Assembly: GCF_016591715.1 (NCBI RefSeq)
Contig: NZ_AP024109.1
Coordinates: 1,240,001 to 1,304,000, forward strand
DNA: 64,000 nt
Direction: 5' to 3'
From: Mesorhizobium sp. J8
GTDB taxonomy: Bacteria > Pseudomonadota > Alphaproteobacteria > Rhizobiales > Rhizobiaceae
Of the stretch, positions 46,088 to 54,838 are shown piece by piece. The stretch's first letter is position 1, and the number at the start of each line of letters is the position of its first letter. Below the pieces are notes generated by a model. It was given only the letters and a program-made list of their open reading frames with translations, was not told where the DNA came from and did no database searches. A program made the position numbers and the translations under genes.

Positions 46088-47618
46088 CGCGCACCATCGG
46101 CAGTTCCTTGTCGCTGGTATAGGTCGGTGTTCCGGAGAAGACCCCGGAGAAGTGCGTGAGGGGCGGACCTAGTGCTATGCCGTTCGGTGTCAGTTGAAAT
46201 TCCCGGATGGTATGCTCGTGATTACCGCTGCGTTTCTTGACGACCGAGAGCGCACGCCGGACCGAACCTCCGAATTCGAAATAGCGCAGCATGAGGACGG
46301 CGTCGCTTAGATAGCTGATGTCCAGAGGGGTATCCATCGGACCAACCAGACCATGCTGTGCGAGAATGAGGATGGTCGTTACGCCCTGCTGTCCGAGATA
46401 GCTCAGCAACTCGTGCATCTGCAGGATCAGGAAGCGCTCGTCGGGCATCGCGTTCAAATAGCCGTTCAGGCTGTCGATCACGACAACCCTGGCCTTGTCC
46501 CGCTCGACGCTTGCTCGCACGCCGGCGGCGAATTCGCCGGGAGAAAGCTCCGCCGGATCGATCTGCTGCAGCCTGATGGTGCCGTTCGCCAGTGCTCGGT
46601 CGAGCGGCATTCCCAATGTCTGCGCACGCGCCTCGATCGTGCCGCGGCCCTCGTCAAAGGCGAAATACACGGCATGCTCGCCCCGCTGCGCCGCGGCCAG
46701 GGCGAAGGTCAAGGCGAGCGAGGATTTTCCGACGCCGGCGGCGCCGATGAACAAGGCATTGGTACCCCGCTCGATTCCACCGCCGAGCAACTTGTCGAGT
46801 TCGGCATTCCCGCTCGGCGCAGCTTCAACCACGAATTCCTTGTGGTGCTCCGCGGCTATCAGTCGAGGGAATATTCTCAGCCCGCCTTTTACGATCGTGA
46901 AATCATGATACCCGCCGCGGAACTGAATGCCTCGCATCTTGACAACCCGTATGCGACGCCGTTCCGCACCGTAGCCCAATGCGAGTTGCTCCAGATTGAT
47001 CACCCCATGGCATATCGAGTGCAATTGAAGATCCGTGTCCGCCGATGAAAGGTCATCGAGCAAAACGACCGTGCAACGACGTGCCGCAAAAAAATGCTTG
47101 AGGGCAAGGACCTGGCGCCGGTAGCGCAGCGAGTTCTGAGCGAGCAGACGCAGCTCCGACAAGCTGTCAAACACCACTCGTGAAGGATCAAGGGCGGCAA
47201 CCTTTTCGAACACCAGGTTTGTGGTCTCGCTGAGTTCGACTTCGGCCGGATGCAAGATGGTCAGTTCACGATTGGGATCGAGCGACGTCTCCGGCGGGAT
47301 CAACTCGAAAATGTCGATGCCATCGAGCGACCAACCGTGGCGTTTGGCCACCAATGCGAGTTCGCGTTGGCTTTCGGACAGGGTTACGTAGAGCACGCGC
47401 TCGCCCAGCCGTACACCCTCGAGCAGAAATTGAAGCGCGATCGTGGTTTTGCCGGTGCCGGGGCGGCCCTCGTAAAGATACATCCGGTCGGGGTCAAACC
47501 CCCCACCTAAAATGTTGTCCAGCCCCTCACTCCCCGTAGATACCCGCTTCTCTCCCAAATCTTCAATGTCATCATTGCCGTTTGCTGGTCTGGTGCTCCC
47601 ACTGTGATCGTCGGCCAT
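46068..47618 (-). CDS. KaiC-like double-RecA ATPase
   Basis: A 516-residue cytosolic protein with two KaiC/RecA domains. Domain 1 has Walker A GRPGTGKTT at 51-59, paired Glu in LSESQRE near 80, and VVFDSLSELRLL. Domain 2 has Walker A GAAGVGKSS near 291-299, FAFDEGRGTIEAR and VVVIDSLNGYLNAMP. Where cyanobacterial KaiC has the adjacent phospho-Ser/Thr, this protein reads ISYLSD: the Ser is kept and the Thr is replaced by Tyr. No kaiA or kaiB is present. It heads an operon with an HWE kinase, a receiver and xthA behind an EcfG-type promoter, so a stress or timing input to the kinase is likely. Confidence 0.92.
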   Translation of the reverse strand: MADDHSGSTRPANGNDDIEDLGEKRVSTGSEGLDNILGGGFDPDRMYLYEGRPGTGKTTIALQFLLEGVRLGERVLYVTLSESQRELALVAKRHGWSLDGIDIFELIPPETSLDPNRELTILHPAEVELSETTNLVFEKVAALDPSRVVFDSLSELRLLAQNSLRYRRQVLALKHFFAARRCTVVLLDDLSSADTDLQLHSICHGVINLEQLALGYGAERRRIRVVKMRGIQFRGGYHDFTIVKGGLRIFPRLIAAEHHKEFVVEAAPSGNAELDKLLGGGIERGTNALFIGAAGVGKSSLALTFALAAAQRGEHAVYFAFDEGRGTIEARAQTLGMPLDRALANGTIRLQQIDPAELSPGEFAAGVRASVERDKARVVVIDSLNGYLNAMPDERFLILQMHELLSYLGQQGVTTILILAQHGLVGPMDTPLDISYLSDAVLMLRYFEFGGSVRRALSVVKKRSGNHEHTIREFQLTPNGIALGPPLTHFSGVFSGTPTYTSDKELPMVRGADEHA

Positions 47619-47682
47619 GTTTTCTTCCCCTCAAGCCTGGCAAGCGGCGGTCAAATTCCGGCCGCTTCCGCCGAACCGACAC

Positions 47683-47707
47683 AACGTCAAACGGCAGCGC
47701 GGGTTCC
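47683..47707 (-). promoter_or_regulatory. EcfG (general stress sigma) promoter for the kaiC-like operon
   Basis: Read leftward, GGAAC (47707-47703), sixteen bases, then CGTT (47686-47683): an exact match to the alphaproteobacterial EcfG consensus GGAAC-N16/17-CGTT. The -10 lies about 65 bases upstream of the kaiC-like start. Confidence 0.75.
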
Positions 47708-48345
47708 CGGCGCTTGACCTCCTCTGCGTCCCGCCGGGGAACCTTCCTGGTCGGCATCCGCAAGACTGATCTTCTCTATTGGCTGTCTGCGTCAGGATAA
47801 GTCGCGGCATGCTTATTGTGAGCGGCATCGGGCACGCCCCGCAATCAAATTTGAGGGGAGCCGATGGGCAGGTCTTACGAAGTCCGTCAATAGCACCAGA
47901 TGACGCGTGTGGACTGGCCCCATGTCCTTCGAATTCTCAAAGTTCCCGAATAGTCGCGTTTGCGTTCACATCAGCAAAAGGCCGCCGGCCGAGGCCGACG
48001 GGCGGGTGGGGACGTATTCCGGGTGCGCAAGGTGGTAACGTGCGCAGCAGGCGATCTAAAACAAGGCCGGCTCCCCGCGTGGTTCCCGACCAGTGATGGG
48101 CGTTGCCATCGGTCGTATCGGTCGCGACACAAATGCTTTGCGAATCCGAGGTGACCGACAATCGTTCAGCACACGAACTTTGTCTCAAGCTTGCACTGGG
48201 AATTGTAAGCTGCGGCGCATCGGACCTCAGTCTGAGCCAAATTGACTCGCAGCTGACTTTTTCTGGGTGTATCTTTTGCCGTATCGAGTGGGGTCTGGGT
48301 ATGTTCGGTGGCGGTTCTGGAGTGTCTCGGTTCGGCGGGTTGGCA
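47708..48345. other. Region without a recognisable gene
   Basis: About 640 bases between the EcfG promoter and the small gene at 48346. Short open frames on both strands have no Shine-Dalgarno, no family pattern and unusual composition. I see no RNA gene, repeat or terminator. Confidence 0.5.
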
Positions 48346-48537
48346 ATGTCCGCTTACGGCGTGGCGGATTCAGCCGAGTTGGCAAACCTCACACAAGTCC
48401 TCAAGGACCACTGCGCAAAGTACCAGATAATCCGGACTGACGATCGCGAACAGGTTGCGGTGAAAATCCTCTGCCTTTTCCGACGGGGTCTGGTTGATCC
48501 CGACCGGCTTTCGGCCGAACTTGAAAAGGCAGGCTAG
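48346..48537 (+). CDS. Small hypothetical protein
   Basis: A 63-residue soluble protein (MSAYGVADSAELANLTQVLK, then helical to LSAELEKAG). The pattern, a short N-terminal helix followed by REQVAVKILCLFRRGLVDPDRL, looks like a small rhizobial family I have seen only as uncharacterised proteins. An ATG at 48301 would add 15 glycine-rich residues. It precedes the SRAP gene by 92 bases on the same strand. No function can be proposed. Confidence 0.55.
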   Translation: MSAYGVADSAELANLTQVLKDHCAKYQIIRTDDREQVAVKILCLFRRGLVDPDRLSAELEKAG

Positions 48538-48629
48538 CCAGAGCTGACCTGCCTTGCGGCCCGGCCTGCAAATCCTGTGTCAGCATCACAAGCGGGCCGG
48601 CTCCTCAAGTTCCTGCCGCGGAGTCCAAG

Positions 48630-49223
48630 ATGTGCAACGACTACGAGCAGCATATCGCTTGGGCCGAGTACTGCCGGATGATGGAGTTGCTGGCGCTGAA
48701 GGTCCCGTCCCATCAAACCGAGCTCGATCTTCCCCAAGCTGACGACATCCGCATCAACGATCTCGCTCCGATCATGCGCATAGCCGGCGGTGCCGTTGAA
48801 CTTGCATCGATGACGTTCGGCTTTCCGCCGTCGGGACCCAAGGGAGGACCGGTGTTCAATTTCCGATCTGAAGGCCGCCGTTTCGCTGACAGCAAACGCT
48901 GCCTCGTGCCGGCGTCGGCGTTTTTCGAGTTCACGGGCACGAAATATCCCAAAGCCAAACACCGCTTCACTCTGAACGGCGCTTCATTCCTGGCCATTGC
49001 CGGACTCTGGCGTGAGGCGGCTGGCAACAAGCCTCCCACCTTCACTATGCTCACGACCGATCCCGGGCCTGATGTCGCGCCGTATCACAACAGGCAGGTG
49101 GTCGTTCTTCAGCCTGAGAATTGGAAGGCTTGGCTCGATCTGTCGAGGCCGGAGAGCGAGTTGTTGCGGCCCTTGCCTGCGGGATCTTTGTTAGTTGAAA
49201 CGGTTAGGTCAGAGCGCGCCTGA
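48630..49223 (+). CDS. SOS response-associated peptidase (SRAP/YedK-HMCES family)
   Basis: A 197-residue cytosolic protein that protects abasic sites in single-stranded DNA by forming a thiazolidine crosslink. The catalytic Cys is residue 2 (MCNDYE), exposed after removal of Met. The active-site NFRSEGRRFADSKRCLVPASAFFEF lies near 72-96 (Asn, Arg, Glu; quoted in part as NFRSEG and CLVPASAFFEF). YHNRQVVVL supplies the His near 151. Full length for a compact SRAP. Its nearness to the broken xthA, another abasic-site enzyme, groups repair functions in this accessory stretch. Confidence 0.92.
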   Translation: MCNDYEQHIAWAEYCRMMELLALKVPSHQTELDLPQADDIRINDLAPIMRIAGGAVELASMTFGFPPSGPKGGPVFNFRSEGRRFADSKRCLVPASAFFEFTGTKYPKAKHRFTLNGASFLAIAGLWREAAGNKPPTFTMLTTDPGPDVAPYHNRQVVVLQPENWKAWLDLSRPESELLRPLPAGSLLVETVRSERA

Positions 49224-49337
49224 GTTCAGGTGCTCTGGCACGCTTCTGCACTCCCCAACCGCCGTGGGACACCGCCGACGGCCTCTCTTAGGTGAATGGC
49301 GGAAAAGGCCTTTCGCGGGCTCTCTGAGCGAAAGCAA

Positions 49338-49362
49338 GGAACCTAATGCGCGCAGTGTGGTT
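49338..49362 (+). promoter_or_regulatory. Probable EcfG promoter for the Tat-type SDR
   Basis: GGAAC (49338-49342), sixteen bases, then GGTT (49359-49362), one mismatch from the EcfG consensus. It lies 30 bases upstream of the ATG at 49392, so the leader would be about 20 bases. Confidence 0.5.
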
Positions 49363-49391
49363 CGGGCGCTTCACGTGCTCGGAGAATTCGA

Positions 49392-50402
49392 ATGACCAAG
49401 GACCACCCACACGCATTGTCACGACGCGAAGTCATGGCTGCGGCAGGAGTCGGAATAGCGGCTGGAGTCGCGGCCCCGGCGAGCGCCCAGCAAACAAACA
49501 TCAAACCTTTGGAAAATGGACCCGCGATGCAAGACCCCCGCTCCAAGTACCCGAAGCCGCCATTCGAAGCCCAGACCCAGCCCTGGCCCGGTCTGGCGCG
49601 CGACATGAAACCCAAACCCGACCATGGAGAGACCAGCTATAAGGGATCGGGCCGGCTGGCAGGACGCAAGGCCTTGATCACCGGGGGCGATTCCGGCATG
49701 GGCCGCGCCGCTGCCATAGCTTATGCGCGCGAGGGCGCGGATGTCGCGATCAACTATTTTCCTTCTGAAGAGCCGGATGCGCAGGAGGTAATCCAGCTCG
49801 TTCGTGATGCCGGCCGGACAGGTGTCGCTCTGCCTGGCGATTTGCGCGAGGAGGCTTTTTGCCAAAAACTTGTGGCGGATGCGGTGCAGCAGCTCGGCGG
49901 GCTCGATATCGTCGTCTGCAATGCCGGCAGGCAGCAGGCGAAGCCTTCCATCCTCGACATCACGAGCGAGGATTTCGATGCCACGATGAAGACCAACATC
50001 TACGCGCCATTCTGGATCATTAAGGCGGCGCTGCCACATCTGAAGCCAGGTTCCTGCATAATCGGCACGACGTCGGAGCAGGCTTACGATCCTTCGCCAG
50101 AGCTCTATGACTATGCCCAGACCAAGGCCGCGACGATGAACTACGTCAAATCTCTGGCGAAGCAGCTCGGATCCAAGGGTATTCGCGTCAACGGTGTAGC
50201 GCCTGGGCCAATCTGGACACCGCTACAGATAAGCGGCGGCGCATCGGAGGAGAAGTACAAGAAATTCGGCAGCACCACCGCGCTGGAGCGGCCGGGCCAA
50301 CCCGTGGAGCTCGCGTCCATCTACGTCCAGTTGGCGGCCGATGATGCAAGCTTCGCGACCGGAAACATTTACGGGTCCGGCGGCGGGCAGGGACAACCTT
50401 GA
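49392..50402 (+). CDS. SDR oxidoreductase with twin-arginine-type leader (YghA-like)
   Basis: A 336-residue short-chain dehydrogenase/reductase. The N-terminus has SRREVMAAAGVGIAAGVAAP followed by a Ser-Ala-Gln cleavage-like site, a Tat-type signal unusual for an SDR. The mature enzyme has a leading segment (KYPKPPFEAQTQPWPGL) found in the YghA/general-stress-protein-39 subgroup. The cofactor turn is TGGDSGMGRA near 99, NAGRQQ lies near 180, and YDYAQTKAA is the Tyr-x3-Lys. It probably uses NADPH to reduce aldehydes. The candidate EcfG promoter upstream fits a stress role. Export of a folded holoenzyme to the periplasm is inferred only from the leader. Confidence 0.87.
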   Translation: MTKDHPHALSRREVMAAAGVGIAAGVAAPASAQQTNIKPLENGPAMQDPRSKYPKPPFEAQTQPWPGLARDMKPKPDHGETSYKGSGRLAGRKALITGGDSGMGRAAAIAYAREGADVAINYFPSEEPDAQEVIQLVRDAGRTGVALPGDLREEAFCQKLVADAVQQLGGLDIVVCNAGRQQAKPSILDITSEDFDATMKTNIYAPFWIIKAALPHLKPGSCIIGTTSEQAYDPSPELYDYAQTKAATMNYVKSLAKQLGSKGIRVNGVAPGPIWTPLQISGGASEEKYKKFGSTTALERPGQPVELASIYVQLAADDASFATGNIYGSGGGQGQP

Positions 50403-50543
50403 GTAGCATCGAGGGCGCCGCCGACGCGCCCCGTCAGCCTTTGTTCCAACGGCAATTCGCTTCGGTGCCAGCGCTGACCTTCAACGGAAGCAAGAGCCCG
50501 GCTCTGGGTAGCATGCCCGGTCTGGACGCCCTATCTTTCTGGA

Positions 50544-51176
50544 ATGCCTGCGCGCCGAAAGGTCGACCCGACCGCAACATTAATTGCAGAGTGGCCGCTG
50601 TCTCCCGCGGCGACGCTCGGATCATCCATGCGGGCGAGGGGCATTTTCCTCGAGATCCGCGCGCGGCTTCCTCCACCATTGAGGAAGCTGCTTCATATCG
50701 AATCCCGGGTGCTTACCTTGCGCCTTCCTGAGGACTCGGATGCCGATGTTGAAAGCGCGGCTGCGATCGTGTCCAAAGCCATGCGCGACATTGAGGACCT
50801 GCCTGTCATCCCCCGCGAAGCCGAGGACATCCTGACCATCTCGCCCGGCGAGCGGCACCGCTGGCTGAAGGACGGTCGGCTGCAGAGCGCAGGCACCAGA
50901 ACGGTCAAACTGCGCGGCCGCGCTCGGAAGATCACCTTCCACGTGTTCAATCCGCGCCACATCGAGGATGTGCTCGACCGCGATCTGGTCACCGTCTGGC
51001 GCGAGGAAGATGCAGCGACAGCCGCCGCGAACCGCCGGCGCGCCGCCGCCAAGGCGGCTCTGAAGCGGGCGCAGAAGAAAGGCCGTGAGGCCGAAAGTCA
51101 TGCTGACGAAGGCATCGGCAAAGCACCCCGCCTTAGAGGCTGGGAAGATTTCGATATGGACGGCCTCCTGCGCTGA
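50544..51176 (+). CDS. Hypothetical protein with a possible helix-turn-helix segment
   Basis: A 210-residue protein. The first 60 residues are basic. Residues about 90-155 contain an excisionase-like pattern (EDILTISPGERHRWLKDGRL, then RTVKLRGRARKITFHVFNPR), plausible for DNA binding. A basic coiled coil follows (RREEDAATAAANRRRAAAK-type) and a short acidic-aromatic C-terminus (WEDFDMDGLL). I do not recognise a named family; rhizobial genomes carry similar small proteins of unknown role. It starts 141 bases after the SDR stop. An in-frame GTG or later ATG (MRARG) could be the true start. Confidence 0.6.
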   Translation: MPARRKVDPTATLIAEWPLSPAATLGSSMRARGIFLEIRARLPPPLRKLLHIESRVLTLRLPEDSDADVESAAAIVSKAMRDIEDLPVIPREAEDILTISPGERHRWLKDGRLQSAGTRTVKLRGRARKITFHVFNPRHIEDVLDRDLVTVWREEDAATAAANRRRAAAKAALKRAQKKGREAESHADEGIGKAPRLRGWEDFDMDGLLR

Positions 51177-51215
51177 CGGGGCGCCGGAGCGGCGCTCCCG
51201 CCAGAACAAGACCGT

Positions 51216-51515
51216 TTAGTCCAGCACTTTGACGATCGTATGGGTGCCGGGGTCGACAACCACGGTCCGATTGTCGATCACCGTGTACTCGTATTTGACG
51301 TTTGGCACCTTATGGAGCTTGACCTTTTCGGGCACGGTGCTGCCGACCTTCAGCTCCACGCCCGGCAACTTGATGGAAGCAAGGGGTTCCTTCTTCACAT
51401 ACTCGCGGATGGTCGTTTCCTGCTCAGGTGCCAGAACCACCGTATCCGCGATGGCGACGCTGATGCCGGACAAGAGCAGCAGGCCGGCGACAGAATTGGT
51501 GATCATCGTCTTCAT
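51216..51515 (-). CDS. Secreted DUF1236 protein
   Basis: A 99-residue exported protein. The signal peptide MKTMITNSVAGLLLLSGISV ends near Ala-Ile-Ala-Asp. The mature part carries the DUF1236 pattern LAPEQETTIREYVKKEP and YTVIDNRTVVVDPGTHTIVKV. It is probably periplasmic; the domain is found singly or repeated in Rhizobiales proteins of unknown function. The ATG at 51515 has GGAG nine bases upstream; ATG 51530 overlaps that element. Convergent with the gene at 50544. Confidence 0.82.
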   Translation of the reverse strand: MKTMITNSVAGLLLLSGISVAIADTVVLAPEQETTIREYVKKEPLASIKLPGVELKVGSTVPEKVKLHKVPNVKYEYTVIDNRTVVVDPGTHTIVKVLD

Positions 51516-51906
51516 TTCAGTATTCTCCATCGATGTGCCCCTTGCCCAAGGCCGGGGACGGACCGGCAGAGCCGTCGACAGGGGCGAGATCGGCGACACG
51601 CCAAGCAATGACGTTGCGGCTCAAATGTTTCACCTAGAACTTGGATTGGGACCAATGCGCGCTCGCATGAGACTAAAGTCCTGGTTTCGCGCCTGGTGGA
51701 GCATCCAGCCGGGCGTGCGCGCCCGGCAGGCTTTTGCCGAAACTATTGAGCGAATGAAATTCAACTCGGCGAGCGCGTCACCAACCTGGGACGTCAGGTG
51801 ACCGACATCGAAAGGCGAGATCGCCAACTCAAAGCTCGATCTCGGGCCTGTCGAGCACGCTCGCGCAACAAGCCGCAATGGCAGGCGCTTGGCGTGGCGC
51901 TGACCT
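51516..51906. other. Gap with gene-like debris but no supportable gene
   Basis: About 390 bases between DUF1236 and the MocR gene. A frame from 51667 (MRLKSWFRAWWSIQPG) stops at 51801, and a different register continues with a basic coiled coil. This could be a small decayed gene with a frameshift, but there is no family match. Confidence 0.35.
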
Positions 51907-53301
51907 CTAGGAAAGCTTCCTCAGCAGGAAATCGAAGAACCGATCCTCGTCGGCGCGAGCGACATTGATCCTGATGCCGGCTGCCATCGGGTTCTGCTTG
52001 TCCAGGCAAAAGACGCTGCCGGGGGCGATGAATATCCCTTCCTGAGCTCCCAGCCTTGCCAGCTCGATATCGCTGATGCCCGGAGGCAGCATCAGATAGA
52101 GATAATAGCCCCCGCCATTCCCGGCGAAGATCGAATGGCCGGACCGGGCGAGGGTGCCATGGACCCGATTGGCGGCGGCCTCGATCCGCTGGCCGAGGCG
52201 CTTCAGATGGCGATCGTAATGCCCCTCCGATGCCACCCGATGCAGCAGCCGCTCGACATGGCCCGAACTGTTGACGGTCGTCAGCATCTTGAGCTCGGCA
52301 AGGGCCGCGATCTTGTCGGCATGACCGGCAATGTGGCCCGAACGCAGGCTGGCCGACAGAGTTTTCGAAAACGTGCCGATCGAGATCACCTGGTTGAGCT
52401 GGTCCAGCGTGGCGAGCCTGTTGGGCGGTGTCGGCGACAGATCGGCGAACGGATCGTCCTCGACGATCGTAATATTGTGCTTGGCTGCCATGGTGAGGAT
52501 CGAGTGCGCGACCGACAGGCTGATGCTGCCCCCAGTCGGGTTGTGTCCGATCGACTGCGTGATGAACAGTTTAGGCCGCTCCGTGGCGACCTTGCTCGCA
52601 AAGTCTTCGGCATCCGGTCCGTCGGGGAGCCGCCTGACCCCGATGACGCGGACCTGGGCTAGCTTCAGTTTTGCAAACAGCGGGTAATAGCCGGGCTCGT
52701 CGACCAGGACGACGTCGCCCGGCGCCAGGAAGGCTCGGATCACCAGGTCGAGCGCGTGGTTGGCGCCAAAGGTGAGGATGATGTTCCTTTCGGAAGCCTG
52801 GATATGCTGCTTTTCGAGCCGCTTGGCGATCTGCTGCCGCAGCGGCGGGAAGCCCCATGCCGAGCCGTAGCCGTCCGTGCTCGAGGACGGCCCCCGGCCC
52901 ACGAGGCCGAGATGACGCCGGATTTCGGACTCCTCGGTCCACGAGGCGGGCGGGCGGCCGTCGCCAACCCTGATTTCGAAGCTCTCTTCCAACTGAGCAT
53001 TGAGCAGCGACACGATGTCGACCGCTTCCGACAGATGCTTGGGCCGACCGGCCCCCGGCTGCGCGGATTTGGCGACCAGGAAGCCCGACCGCGGCTTGGA
53101 GAGGATGTATCCACCGGCCGCGAGGCGTTCATATGCCTCGACAACGGTATTTTTCGAAACGGCGTATTCACGTGCGGCGTTGCGAATCGAGGGCAATTTG
53201 CTGCCGGGAACCCGATCCCCCGACTGGATCTGCTCGATCAGCCGTGCCGCCACATTTTCCGCCAGGGTGACGGCGCCTTGTCTGCCGCCTGAAGCAGCCA
53301 T
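51907..53301 (-). CDS. MocR-type (GntR HTH + aminotransferase-like) regulator
   Basis: A 464-residue regulator. The N-terminal GntR winged HTH (about 10-80) carries AARLIEQIQSGDRVPGSKLP and EYAVSKNTVVEAYERLAAGG. The fold-type I aminotransferase domain (about 110-464) carries LTFGANHALDLVIRA, VDEPGYYPLF, IGHNPTGGSIS and the PLP lysine in GTFSKTLSASLRSGHIAG near 312. PLP or an adduct is the usual effector. It is divergent from the HMG-CoA reductase operon, with a perfect 10-bp palindrome in the 121-base gap, so it is the likely local controller. Amino-containing or carbonyl inducers would both fit. Confidence 0.92.
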   Translation of the reverse strand: MAASGGRQGAVTLAENVAARLIEQIQSGDRVPGSKLPSIRNAAREYAVSKNTVVEAYERLAAGGYILSKPRSGFLVAKSAQPGAGRPKHLSEAVDIVSLLNAQLEESFEIRVGDGRPPASWTEESEIRRHLGLVGRGPSSSTDGYGSAWGFPPLRQQIAKRLEKQHIQASERNIILTFGANHALDLVIRAFLAPGDVVLVDEPGYYPLFAKLKLAQVRVIGVRRLPDGPDAEDFASKVATERPKLFITQSIGHNPTGGSISLSVAHSILTMAAKHNITIVEDDPFADLSPTPPNRLATLDQLNQVISIGTFSKTLSASLRSGHIAGHADKIAALAELKMLTTVNSSGHVERLLHRVASEGHYDRHLKRLGQRIEAAANRVHGTLARSGHSIFAGNGGGYYLYLMLPPGISDIELARLGAQEGIFIAPGSVFCLDKQNPMAAGIRINVARADEDRFFDFLLRKLS

Positions 53302-53320
53302 CTGCAGAGTCCCTCTTGCG

Positions 53321-53354
53321 GGTACAGATTAAGACAATTTCTTCAATCTGTACC
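53321..53354. promoter_or_regulatory. Palindromic operator between mocR and the HMG-CoA operon
   Basis: GGTACAGATT (53321-53330) and AATCTGTACC (53345-53354) form a perfect inverted repeat with a 14-base AT-rich spacer. It begins 19 bases upstream of the mocR-type start and ends 68 bases before the reductase start, so one site could control both directions. Confidence 0.75.
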
Positions 53355-53422
53355 TTATGTGAATGGTAACAATGATCCATCTTGCCGCAAGAAGAAAATG
53401 ACACATTGCGTGGGAGGCGCTT

Positions 53423-54742
53423 GTGACAGATCCCCAGAAGGGCGCGGTGCGCCCCTCCGTCAATTCGCGGCTTGAAAATCTGCGCAACCTTGCGCCGACG
53501 CAGCGTCTGGCCCGGGTCGCCGATGCCGTGGCCCTGACCGAGGTGGAGCGCGCGACCTTCGGGCCGGGTGGCCTGCCGCTGACGCTCGCCGACGGGATGA
53601 TCGAGAACGTGATCGGCACCTTCGAGCTACCGATCGGTGTTGCCACGAACTTCACCGTGAACGGGCGGGACTATCTCGTCCCCATGGCCGTCGAGGAGCC
53701 TTCCGTGGTGGCGGCCGCTTCCTTCATGGCGCGGTTGGCAAGAAAGAGCGGCGGCTTCTTCACCTCCAGTTCCGGTCCCATCATGCGGGCTCAGGTGCAG
53801 GTCCTGGAGCTGCGCGACCCGCATGGCGCCAGGGCGCGCATCCTGAAGGAGCGGGACGCGATCATCGCGGCGGCCAACGTCAAGGACAAGGTGCTCGTCT
53901 CGCTGGGCGGCGGCTGCCGCGACGTCGAGGTCCATGTGTTCGATCAGACGGCGGCCGGACCGATGGTCGTGGTCCATCTCATCGTCGACGTGCGCGACGC
54001 CATGGGCGCCAACACCGTCAATACGATGGCCGAAGCGGTGGCGCCGATGATCGAAACCATTAGCGGCGGGGTCGTGCGGCTGCGCATCCTGTCCAACTTC
54101 GCCGACCTGCGCATCGCGCGCGCCATGGTGAGGATCGCCCCCGAGACGCTTGAGACCGCGGAATACAAGGGCGACCGGATCGCGCGCGGCATCGTCGAGG
54201 CGTGCGCGCTTGCGATCGTCGATCCCTATCGCGCCGCCACGCACAACAAGGGGATCATGAACGGCATCGATCCGCTCGTCGTGGCCACGGGCAACGACTG
54301 GAGGGCCATCGAGGCCGGCGCGCATGTGTGGGCGTCCCGTTCCGGGCGCTACACGTCCCTGTCGACCTGGGAGCTCGACGCCGAAGGGCATCTCGTCGGC
54401 ACGCTGGAGATGCCGATGGCGCTGGGACTCGTCGGCGGCGCGACCAAGACGCACCCGGCAGCGCGCGCCTGCCTGAAGATCCTTGGCGTGGAAAGCGCGC
54501 AGACCCTGGCCGAGGTGGCCGTGGCGGTCGGCCTTGCCCAGAACATGGGAGCGCTTCGCGCGCTGGCGACCGAAGGCATCCAGCGCGGGCACATGGCGCT
54601 GCACGCGCGCAACATCGCCATCGTGGCCGGGGCGACCGGCGACGAGATCGACAAGGTCGCGTCCTCGCTCTCCGCCAGCCACGACGTGCGCGTCGATCGC
54701 GCAAGGGAACTGCTCGAGGAAATGCGGGCGGAGAAGGTATGA
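53423..54742 (+). CDS. mvaA: Degradative (class II) hydroxymethylglutaryl-CoA reductase
   Basis: A 439-residue cytosolic enzyme of the Pseudomonas mevalonii type. In catabolism it oxidises mevalonate plus CoA to HMG-CoA. Motifs are the N-terminal [33 protein letters not shown] (catalytic Glu near 91), [15 protein letters not shown] (cofactor turn), [12 protein letters not shown] (catalytic Lys), and [10 protein letters not shown] with the catalytic His near 388. There is no membrane anchor. The GTG start has GGGAGG upstream. No other mevalonate-pathway gene (kinases, decarboxylase) is nearby, and HMG-CoA lyase is at the window edge, so degradation is favoured over synthesis. Confidence 0.95.
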   Translation: MTDPQKGAVRPSVNSRLENLRNLAPTQRLARVADAVALTEVERATFGPGGLPLTLADGMIENVIGTFELPIGVATNFTVNGRDYLVPMAVEEPSVVAAASFMARLARKSGGFFTSSSGPIMRAQVQVLELRDPHGARARILKERDAIIAAANVKDKVLVSLGGGCRDVEVHVFDQTAAGPMVVVHLIVDVRDAMGANTVNTMAEAVAPMIETISGGVVRLRILSNFADLRIARAMVRIAPETLETAEYKGDRIARGIVEACALAIVDPYRAATHNKGIMNGIDPLVVATGNDWRAIEAGAHVWASRSGRYTSLSTWELDAEGHLVGTLEMPMALGLVGGATKTHPAARACLKILGVESAQTLAEVAVAVGLAQNMGALRALATEGIQRGHMALHARNIAIVAGATGDEIDKVASSLSASHDVRVDRARELLEEMRAEKV

Positions 54743-54838
54743 ACCTTCGTCTCGATGGCGGTGAACCCGTCGCCTCGACTAGCGTGCGATGATCAGCGCC
54801 GCTTAGCTGTCCGGCATCAGGCCATTGGAAACCAAGAC

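Noticed and set aside
46068..47618. A true circadian clock locus
   Set aside because: No kaiA or kaiB gene lies nearby and one phosphosite residue is changed; only a KaiC-like ATPase is supported.
47779..48096. 105-codon open frame in the gap after the kaiC promoter
   Set aside because: No Shine-Dalgarno, no family pattern, and arginine/serine/proline-rich composition expected by chance.
49229..49246. Sigma-54 promoter upstream of the SDR (TGGCACG...TGCA)
   Set aside because: The spacing between the -24 and -12 elements is one base short of the required distance.
43014..51906. Genomic island integrated at tRNA-His
   Set aside because: Gene content looks accessory, but there is no integrase and I found no second copy of the tRNA 3' end.
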